Source of the DNA: Clostridiales bacterium
GTDB lineage: Bacteria; Bacillota; Clostridia; Christensenellales; Aristaeellaceae
Reading direction: 5' to 3'
Assembly: GCA_004556545.1 (NCBI GenBank)
Contig: SFGO01000046.1
Coordinates: forward strand, 1 to 19,957
Length of the DNA stretch: 19,957 bases
Of the stretch, positions 15,675 through 19,957 are shown piece after piece. The position numbers were made by a program, and so were the translations under genes. Position 1 is the first letter of the stretch; each line of letters opens with the position of its first letter. The notes below the pieces were generated by a model. It saw only the letters and a program-made list of their open reading frames with translations, had not been told where the DNA came from and searched no databases.

Positions 15675-16732
15675 GCTCGCGTCTCCTCCATTCGTTCGTT
15701 CAGAATCGTCAGTACCTGCGCATTGGTGCGGCGCACCATCTCTAGAATCTGGGCGTTATGTTCCTCGCTGCCCATGCCATCTGAATAGCGGCGCATAGCC
15801 GAGGCCAGGCCGATCACATAGGAATCGCAGCAGCTTTTCACCAGATCGGCCACATAACAAAACATCTCCGGGGTATCGGGCAGCGGCCTTTCCACATGGA
15901 TCGGCGCTCCGTTGTGCATCACCATGCTGGGGATGGGACAGAGCGGTTCGGAGCTTACGGCGGCGTCCGCCGTCTTTGCAGTAGCGTCTGCCGGTTTTGC
16001 CGCAGCTTTCGCCGCAATCTTTGCGGCGGCACTGCTCTCCTTCTCGCAGTCCCTGCACACCGAAGAAAAGCTGCGGCGGTTGGACGGAATCGAGAAGGCC
16101 GACATGGGCTTTTCCTGTTTGCAGCGCTCGCAGATTTTGGTTTCACCCTCATGCTCCTTTTCCAGCAGATCAGTGTAAGCTTTGTTGACGCTCAGCTTTT
16201 CCTGCCGCAGTTCATGCTTTACTGCATCGTCGGCATCCCTGACAATCCTTCTTGCTTTGCGGATTGTGTTATCTGAAACTCCTACAAGACTCGCGAGTTC
16301 CTTGTTGGTATGGATCTTCTTTTCAGCTTTTCGAGATGTCTCTAAAAGCTGGGGATCATGTCCACCGGTTGAAGTCGCCTGTTTCTTTTTTGCGGCTTCC
16401 CGCAGCAAGGGCTCCGTTCGAAGCGCAAGTTCGCTGCGCTGGTAGGGATTCAGATTGCGCCTCCCCAGCTGATTGCGCAGCATCCACAGCATGGCGTCGT
16501 CACGGCTGCTGAAATTCTTTTCCTGAGTAGAAAACGAAATTTCGCGCTTCCGGCAGATGGCGTAGCGGTTATGCCCGTCCACGATCACGCCGTTCCACAC
16601 GATGAGCGGCGATTCGCAGCCGTCCGCCACGATGCTCGCTTCCAGCAGCTTCAGTTCTTCCTCGTTCAACGGGGGAATCAGATCCCGGAACTCGGGGTCT
16701 ACGGTCAGTTCATACACTTTCTTTTCAGTCAT
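15671..16732 (-). CDS. ParB-like nuclease-domain protein with zinc knuckle, phage type
   Basis: A 353-aa protein. Residues about 5-60 are a ParB/Sulfiredoxin-type domain (KVYELTVDPEFRDLIPPL, then the IVDGHNRYAIC signature at 50-60). Residues about 140-165 look like a helix-turn-helix (KELASLVGVSDNTIRKARRI). CERC (201-204) and CRDC (226-229) form a zinc knuckle. Residues 235-260 are an Ala/Lys-rich low-complexity linker, and the C-terminal part is helical. Phage-borne ParB-like proteins of this type sit near packaging or methyltransferase genes; the exact role is unknown. I chose ATG 16732 because the domain begins there and relatives start similarly. ATG 16765 would add 11 residues, and neither has a strong ribosome binding site. 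Confidence 0.85.
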   Translation of the reverse strand: MTEKKVYELTVDPEFRDLIPPLNEEELKLLEASIVADGCESPLIVWNGVIVDGHNRYAICRKREISFSTQEKNFSSRDDAMLWMLRNQLGRRNLNPYQRSELALRTEPLLREAAKKKQATSTGGHDPQLLETSRKAEKKIHTNKELASLVGVSDNTIRKARRIVRDADDAVKHELRQEKLSVNKAYTDLLEKEHEGETKICERCKQEKPMSAFSIPSNRRSFSSVCRDCEKESSAAAKIAAKAAAKPADATAKTADAAVSSEPLCPIPSMVMHNGAPIHVERPLPDTPEMFCYVADLVKSCCDSYVIGLASAMRRYSDGMGSEEHNAQILEMVRRTNAQVLTILNERMEETRA

Positions 16733-16854
16733 TTCCGAGGAAATGCAGTGCAGCGCCAGAACCATTTACCGTTTCCACAACAGCGCTCTCCGGGTGGCGG
16801 ACAGGCTCCTGCAGGCGGGAAAATAAAAAAATTTTCTGTTTGCGTACTTTGCTA

Positions 16855-16884
16855 TTGTTTGGCAGTATTTCCCTGTGGTATGAT
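16855..16884 (+). promoter_or_regulatory. Upstream rightward promoter (copy 1)
   Basis: TTGTTT (16855-16860), an 18-nt spacer and TATGAT (16879-16884), with a TG one base before the -10 box giving an extended -10 (TGGTATGAT). The -35 match is weak; the extended -10 makes it plausible. Confidence 0.5.
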
Positions 16885-16916
16885 GTATGCTGTCAGAATC
16901 GGATGGACAGCAATGC
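16872..16916 (+). repeat. 45-bp direct repeat, copy 1
   Basis: It matches the second copy at 16987-17031 at 41 of 45 positions, 115 bp away. It spans the -10 box (TATGAT) and an inverted repeat TGCTGTC (16888-16894)/GACAGCA (16906-16912) around the expected transcription start, which could be an operator or a 5' RNA hairpin. Confidence 0.9.
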
Positions 16917-16954
16917 ATAAAAAAACGCAGGCATTTTCGGATTCCGAAGAAAAG

Positions 16955-16979
16955 TGTCCGGAAATGTCCTTGAATGTCC
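16955..16979 (+). repeat. Three TGTCC repeats at exact 10-bp period
   Basis: TGTCC occurs at 16955-16959, 16965-16969 and 16975-16979, so the three copies face the same side of the DNA helix. They lie on and just upstream of the -35 region of the second promoter, a typical place for an activator or repressor array. Confidence 0.75.
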
Positions 16980-16999
16980 ATCTCCACCTGTGGTATGAT
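16970..16999 (+). promoter_or_regulatory. Downstream rightward promoter (copy 2)
   Basis: TTGAAT (16970-16975), an 18-nt spacer and TATGAT (16994-16999), again with the extended TGG before the -10 box. Transcription would start near 17005, inside the second copy of the 45-bp repeat. Confidence 0.6.
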
Positions 17000-17031
17000 G
17001 TATCCTGTCAGAACCAGATAGACAGCAATGC
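16987..17031 (+). repeat. 45-bp direct repeat, copy 2
   Basis: Second copy of the unit at 16872-16916. The inverted repeat is kept (CTGTC 17005-17009 with GACAG 17021-17025), although two of the four changes fall in the loop and one removes the outer stem pair. Confidence 0.9.
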
Positions 17032-17089
17032 GCGAAGAAGCGCAATCAGATTCAAGAGTAGTGCGGGCAGAAGCCCGGCTGCTCTTTTT
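17005..17089 (+). ncRNA. Candidate short RNA or attenuated leader
   Basis: A promoter at 16970-16999 and a strong terminator at 17056-17089 define a likely transcript of about 85 nt with a 5' hairpin (CTGTC/GACAG) and a terminator hairpin. It has no convincing ORF: the ATG at 17028 would have to be read through the terminator. It could be a phage regulatory RNA, or a leader that attenuates the gene starting at 17106. No known RNA family was recognised. Confidence 0.4.
17049..17089 (+). terminator. Terminator/attenuator upstream of the 17106 gene
   Basis: GAGTAG (17056-17061) pairs with CTGCTC... at 17079-17084 (one G-T pair), and inside it CGGGC (17064-17068) pairs with GCCCG (17073-17077); TTTTT (17085-17089) follows. 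The 41-nt unit from GATTCA onward nearly equals the one at 14907-14946 in opposite orientation. Confidence 0.8.
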
Positions 17090-17105
17090 CGTTGGAAGTA
17101 CGAGC

Positions 17106-17594
17106 ATGAAAGAGTCCCATCAACCCAGAGCCCCCACCGTGCCGCGCACGGGACGACCCAATCGTGAGCCGCTGGATGTGGACGAGGTCATCCCCTACGG
17201 TCTGGGGCTGGCAGAAGACCTGGGCGTCTCCATTCCAAAACACAGGCGGCTGCGCCGAATGCTGAAACGGAGGATACCCATTCCCCAGATTTATCAGGGC
17301 GCGGATTACCGGCTGTGGATCGATCGGTATTACATCGCCGCACAGCGCCTTGCGGATGAGAGCGTTCGCTACGCCTACCTGACGCGAATCCATATTCGCA
17401 GCGAGCTGCTGGCGAACAGAAACTCCATCCGGAAAAATGGATTCGCCCTTCTGGATTCAGAAGCGTTGGCGGAGTTCGCCGCCGCGCGCCGCGCCATGGA
17501 GCGCTATCAGACGGATTATGCCCTGCGCCTTTCCTGCCCCACAGAGGGCGGCACGGCGCGGCTGAATCTGGACGCGACATGGAGCTGCGCGTGA
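17106..17594 (+). CDS. Hypothetical phage-element protein
   Basis: I do not recognise this 162-aa protein. The N-terminus is Pro/Arg-rich (HQPRAPTVPRTGRPNREPLD, 5-24). A basic segment (KHRRLRRMLKRRIPIPQIYQ, 45-64) follows, resembling the start of small DNA-binding proteins. Then comes a helical part with many Tyr and Arg residues (RYYIAAQRLADESVRYAYLT, 74-93). I place the start at ATG 17106 because the frame upstream runs through the terminator at 17056-17089; the ribosome binding site (TTGGAAG) is weak. It stands alone between the control region and two convergent leftward genes. Confidence 0.6.
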   Translation: MKESHQPRAPTVPRTGRPNREPLDVDEVIPYGLGLAEDLGVSIPKHRRLRRMLKRRIPIPQIYQGADYRLWIDRYYIAAQRLADESVRYAYLTRIHIRSELLANRNSIRKNGFALLDSEALAEFAAARRAMERYQTDYALRLSCPTEGGTARLNLDATWSCA

Positions 17595-17640
17595 ACGTTC
17601 TCCCCGACACAGGGCAAACGTTGCGGCAACAGGGGCAAAG

Positions 17641-17666
17641 GAAACGCCAACGGGCGGCGGCGTTTC
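17641..17666. terminator. Hairpin between convergent genes
   Basis: GAAACGCC (17641-17648) and GGCGTTTC (17659-17666) form an 8-bp stem with a 10-nt loop between the stop codons of the rightward gene (17594) and the leftward gene (17674). T-tracts are short on both sides, so it is a weak, possibly bidirectional terminator. Confidence 0.5.
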
Positions 17667-17673
17667 AAAAGCG

Positions 17674-17871
17674 TCAGGCCAGCTGAAACCAGATGGTCAG
17701 CCAGCCCTTCGGCGTAGGATAGCACAGCTCGGCGGTGGGATCCGCGAAGAATTTCTCCTTCGCGACCTCAATCATCCGGCGGTAGCGCTCCTCGCCGCAG
17801 CGTTGCTTCACATAGCGCATGGTAATGGTCTCGCCTTCCAGCAGGAAGGTCTTTCGGATGGTTCTCCTCAT
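17674..17871 (-). CDS. Small phage protein of unknown function
   Basis: A 65-aa protein beginning MRRTIRKTFLLEGETITMRY and ending KGWLTIWFQLA. A beta-hairpin-like N-terminus and a charged helix (RYRRMIEVAKEKFFADP) are visible; I know no function. The start at 17871 is set by GGAGGA 7 nt upstream and by the ATGA overlap with the preceding leftward gene. The two genes would be translated as a pair. Confidence 0.75.
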   Translation of the reverse strand: MRRTIRKTFLLEGETITMRYVKQRCGEERYRRMIEVAKEKFFADPTAELCYPTPKGWLTIWFQLA

Positions 17872-18371
17872 GGGCGTTCCTCCGATTCGGTATGGCTGGG
17901 CATGCTTCCATAGCGGAAGGCGCTGCTGCCCTGCAGATTTCGAAGCAGCACGGCGCGGGCGTCCTTGTACTCCGCGCCGATGAACCCCAGCCGCAGCAGA
18001 AAACAGCGCATGGCATACTTCTCGTTGGGCGCGTCCTTTTCGGTGGAAGCCGCCCATTTCAGGCGATTGGAAAGCTCCGCCAGCCGCTCGATGAAAAGCG
18101 TGTAGGCGGCTCGTTCCTCTTCGTCCTCGGTTTGCTCGAACCAGGGAAAGGCAATCTTTCCGTCTTGTTCCTCGACAGGCAGTTCCGCCGCGTTCAGCGC
18201 GTCGCAGAAGAGCCTGTGCCGGGAGACGATCAGCTTTCGAAGCCGCGCAAGCGCGTCAGGCGAAAGCCTGTCCGCCGGGATGCTTACGGTGAAGCGGTCA
18301 TCGGGAAGCGGTGCTTCCTCCGGCGCAGCCTCGCCGGGTGCGCTGTCCTCCGTCTCTATTTCGGAGCACAC
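17868..18371 (-). CDS. Phage 'virulence-related'-type protein, N-terminally truncated
   Basis: As drawn, 167 aa starting at GTG 18371, which has no ribosome binding site. The C-terminal region (NEKYAMRCFLLRLGFIGAEYK, then RNLQGSSAFRYG) resembles a family of clostridial prophage proteins often named virulence-related. From memory, those begin with a separate domain of roughly 70 residues that is missing here. The reading frame continues upstream of the GTG with family-like sequence (AATLAERGFSCTVET, back to about 18416), then degenerates into unrelated sequence where a rightward DUF4314 fragment begins. This looks like the 3' part of a gene whose 5' part was removed by a rearrangement. It shares an ATGA overlap with the 17674 gene. 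Confidence 0.7.
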   Translation of the reverse strand: MCSEIETEDSAPGEAAPEEAPLPDDRFTVSIPADRLSPDALARLRKLIVSRHRLFCDALNAAELPVEEQDGKIAFPWFEQTEDEEERAAYTLFIERLAELSNRLKWAASTEKDAPNEKYAMRCFLLRLGFIGAEYKDARAVLLRNLQGSSAFRYGSMPSHTESEERP

Positions 18372-18412
18372 CGTTTCGACCGTGCAGGAGAATCCCCGCT
18401 CGGCCAGCGTCG

Positions 18413-18532
18413 CCGCCCGGCACCATTGGAGAGGTGGTTGGTGTGGACGATATGGCCAGTTTGCTTGTCAGATGGCGAACGGGCAGTTCGCTCAGCGTGC
18501 TGTACGGCATCAATCGGGTGAAGAAAATCTGA
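18413..18532 (+). pseudogene. DUF4314 fragment lacking its N-terminal half
   Basis: The frame from PPGTIGEVVGVDDMASLLVR to VLYGINRVKKI matches the C-terminal half of DUF4314, a small phage/mobile-element domain whose members read ...APPxGTxGxVxGVDDxGsixVxWdxGSsLnVvYGxDxxxki. The usual N-terminal half (YPxGTRVxLxxMDD...) and a start codon are absent; sequence before 18413 reads as the opposite-strand gene. The first internal ATG would leave only 26 residues. It is followed by a terminator and the primase gene. Confidence 0.7.
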
Positions 18533-18580
18533 ACGTGCAGGCATACCAACAAAGACCCTAACAACACACCAAGGCAGTAA

Positions 18581-18607
18581 AGCAGTCGGCAGCGGCTGCT
18601 TTTTCTT
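18581..18607 (+). terminator. Terminator before the primase gene
   Basis: AGCAGTC (18581-18587) pairs with GGCTGCT (18594-18600), 7 bp with one T-G pair and a 6-nt loop, followed by TTTTCTT. It ends the DUF4314 transcript or attenuates entry into the primase gene 43 nt downstream. The GGCTGCT-T-run ending is shared with the terminators at 14907 and 17049. Confidence 0.7.
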
Positions 18608-18649
18608 ATCCCAATACAACCAAAACACACCACAAGGAGGCAAACCCAA

Positions 18650-19957
18650 ATGAACGTAACCCATGATGGAAAGCTCCTCATCGCCGTAGGCAGGAGCCGT
18701 AAGTCCACCCAATGGCAGAACAAAGAATTCAACTGGAGCGAATTGCTGGACAAGCTGGCCCAGACCACCCGCACCCGGGAAACGGCGGCGGAATACGCCG
18801 CGCTGCCCAAGGGCGAGCGCGATACGATCAAGGATGTGGGCGGCTTCGTCGGCGGGTATCTCAAAAACGGCAAGCGCAACAACGCCAGCGTGGTCAACCG
18901 CTGTATGCTGTGCCTGGACGCAGATAACGCCGATCCCGGCCTCATGGACGATTTGGACATGACGTTCATCAACGCCTACGCGCTTTATTCTACCCACAGT
19001 CACACCCCGGAAAAGATGCGCCTGCGGCTCATCATTCCGCTGACGCGCACGGTTACGCCGGACGAATATGCCGCGGTGTCCCGCCGCGTGGCGGACGATT
19101 TAGGCCTTGAGCGCTTCGATCCCACCACCTTCGAGCCCGCACGGCTCATGTACTGGCCCAGCACGCCCGAGGACGGCGAGTTCGTGTTCCGCTATAACGA
19201 CGCACCCTTCCTCGACCCGGACGCGGTGCTGGCCACCTATCCCGACTGGACGGACGCTTCCCTCTGGCCGACCATGCGCCCGCTGGAAGAGCGCACCCGT
19301 GCGAAGATCGGTAAGCAGGAGGATCCGCTGGAGAAGAAGGGAATCATCGGCGCGTTCTGCCGGGCGCACAGCATTACCGATGTGCTGGATACGATTCTGA
19401 ATGATAAATACACGCCTACCGAACAGGATGACCGCTACACCTTCGTCGGCGGCAGCACCACGGGCGGACTGGTGGTCTACGACGACAAGTACGCCTTTTC
19501 TCATCACGCCACCGATCCCGCGGGCGGTAAGCTGTGCAACGCCTTCGATCTGGTGCGCTGGCATCTGTTCACGCCGGGCGGTACTGCGACGGACGGTTCT
19601 TCGGTGGGCGACGAAAAGAATTCCATCAGGCGGATGCAGGAGTATGCCGCGCAGGATGAAACGACGAAACGCCAGCTGGCTGAAGAGCGCAGCGCACAGG
19701 CCATGGAGGAATTCGGGGATCTGGATACCGAGAATAACATTTCTATTTCATCGGGCAATGTGTCAGATGAAAACTGGCAGGACGCTCTGGAGATCGACAA
19801 GCAGGGGCGCGTGAAGGATACCCTTGGCAACCTTGCTCTCATTCTGCGCAACGATCCCAAGCTGAAGGACATCGCCTACAACATTCATCGCAGCGGCATC
19901 GACATCCGCAGGGATGCGGACGGCAAGACGACGCTCCCTTGGACGCAGCTGAAGCCC
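18650..19957 (+). CDS. VirE/VapE-type phage primase-helicase, N-terminal part (runs off the window)
   Basis: 436 residues are visible with no stop; the helicase (P-loop) half lies beyond the window. The N-terminal part is an archaeo-eukaryotic-type primase-polymerase domain: LCLDADNAD with paired acidic residues Asp90 and Asp92, YSTHSHTPEKMRLRLIIPL (113-131) with His116/His118, and FEPARLMYWPS (161-171). A region with GGLVVYDDKYAFSHH and NAFDLVRWH follows, common in phage virulence-associated E proteins that prime and unwind DNA for replication. AAGGAGG at 18634-18640 sets the start. It is the replication gene of the mobile element, but without an integrase or structural genes in view I cannot say prophage rather than integrative plasmid. 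Confidence 0.88.
   Translation, partial: MNVTHDGKLLIAVGRSRKSTQWQNKEFNWSELLDKLAQTTRTRETAAEYAALPKGERDTIKDVGGFVGGYLKNGKRNNASVVNRCMLCLDADNADPGLMDDLDMTFINAYALYSTHSHTPEKMRLRLIIPLTRTVTPDEYAAVSRRVADDLGLERFDPTTFEPARLMYWPSTPEDGEFVFRYNDAPFLDPDAVLATYPDWTDASLWPTMRPLEERTRAKIGKQEDPLEKKGIIGAFCRAHSITDVLDTILNDKYTPTEQDDRYTFVGGSTTGGLVVYDDKYAFSHHATDPAGGKLCNAFDLVRWHLFTPGGTATDGSSVGDEKNSIRRMQEYAAQDETTKRQLAEERSAQAMEEFGDLDTENNISISSGNVSDENWQDALEIDKQGRVKDTLGNLALILRNDPKLKDIAYNIHRSGIDIRRDADGKTTLPWTQLKP

Larger units (their letters stand above)
16733..17105. other. Non-coding control region of the phage-like element
   Basis: This 373-bp stretch between divergent genes has no supported CDS. Its right half holds two copies of a 45-bp promoter/hairpin unit, three TGTCC repeats, the palindrome TTCGG-ATT-CCGAA (16936-16948) and a terminator; these are listed separately. 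Its left half (16766-16850) has a long A/T run (AAAATAAAAAAATTTT at 16820-16835) and should hold the promoter of the leftward cassette, but I cannot point to convincing boxes. Confidence 0.7.

Noticed and set aside
17028..17105. ATG at 17028 as start of the 17106 gene
   Set aside because: It would make the terminator hairpin and T-run coding sequence and has no ribosome binding site.

Overview
The window comes from a GC-rich Gram-positive gut-type bacterium, most likely an uncultured Clostridia/Bacillota lineage. The grounds are strong AAGGAGG ribosome binding sites, Bacillota-type MKKL...ALA signal peptides, sialic-acid catabolism, and phage genes typical of clostridial prophages. No lineage marker (rRNA or ribosomal protein) is present, so the placement is an inference.

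Positions 1-1344 are a methionine-sulfoxide repair block: the tail of a thioredoxin/TlpA-like protein, a terminator, and an exported two-domain MsrA-MsrB. Positions 1345-1465 separate convergent genes and hold a perfect 25-bp tandem duplication.

Positions 1466-8823 are a sialic-acid (Neu5Ac) utilisation locus. A GntR/FadR-type regulator reads leftward. Reading rightward from a shared intergenic region are a sugar solute-binding protein, a terminator-like hairpin, two sugar permeases, N-acetylneuraminate lyase (nanA), a cytoplasmic SGNH hydrolase (candidate sialate O-acetylesterase), ManNAc-6-P epimerase (nanE) and a ROK kinase (nanK). The intergenic region has two good sigma-A-type promoters. 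Each carries a copy of the same ATTTGTAGwACA operator-like motif, which suggests autoregulated control by the GntR protein. No sugar ATPase is encoded, so the importer probably borrows a shared one.

Positions 8909-14524 continue in the same direction with a complete peptide/opine-type ABC importer: binding protein, two permeases, two ATPases. Its binding protein (8909-10492) is the most striking item in the window. The family-5 fold is circularly permuted: the signal peptide is followed by the normally C-terminal half, and then by the normally N-terminal half. Both halves are essentially complete. Each of the two binding proteins in the window is separated from its permeases by a hairpin, a layout expected to give excess binding protein.

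From about 14.6 kb to the end is part of a prophage or related mobile element. A leftward cassette (ParB-like nuclease-domain protein, small Cys-rich protein, DUF1492/RinA-like regulator) ends in a terminator. A 370-bp control region follows, with a duplicated 45-bp promoter/hairpin unit, three TGTCC repeats at 10-bp period, and a likely short RNA whose terminator is a near copy of the cassette terminator in inverted orientation. Then come an unrecognised rightward gene, two leftward phage genes, a headless DUF4314 fragment, and the start of a VirE-type primase-helicase that runs off the window. Around 18.41 kb two genes lie back to back, both apparently missing their N-terminal parts, as expected at an inversion (or assembly) junction. 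No integrase, att site or tRNA was seen.
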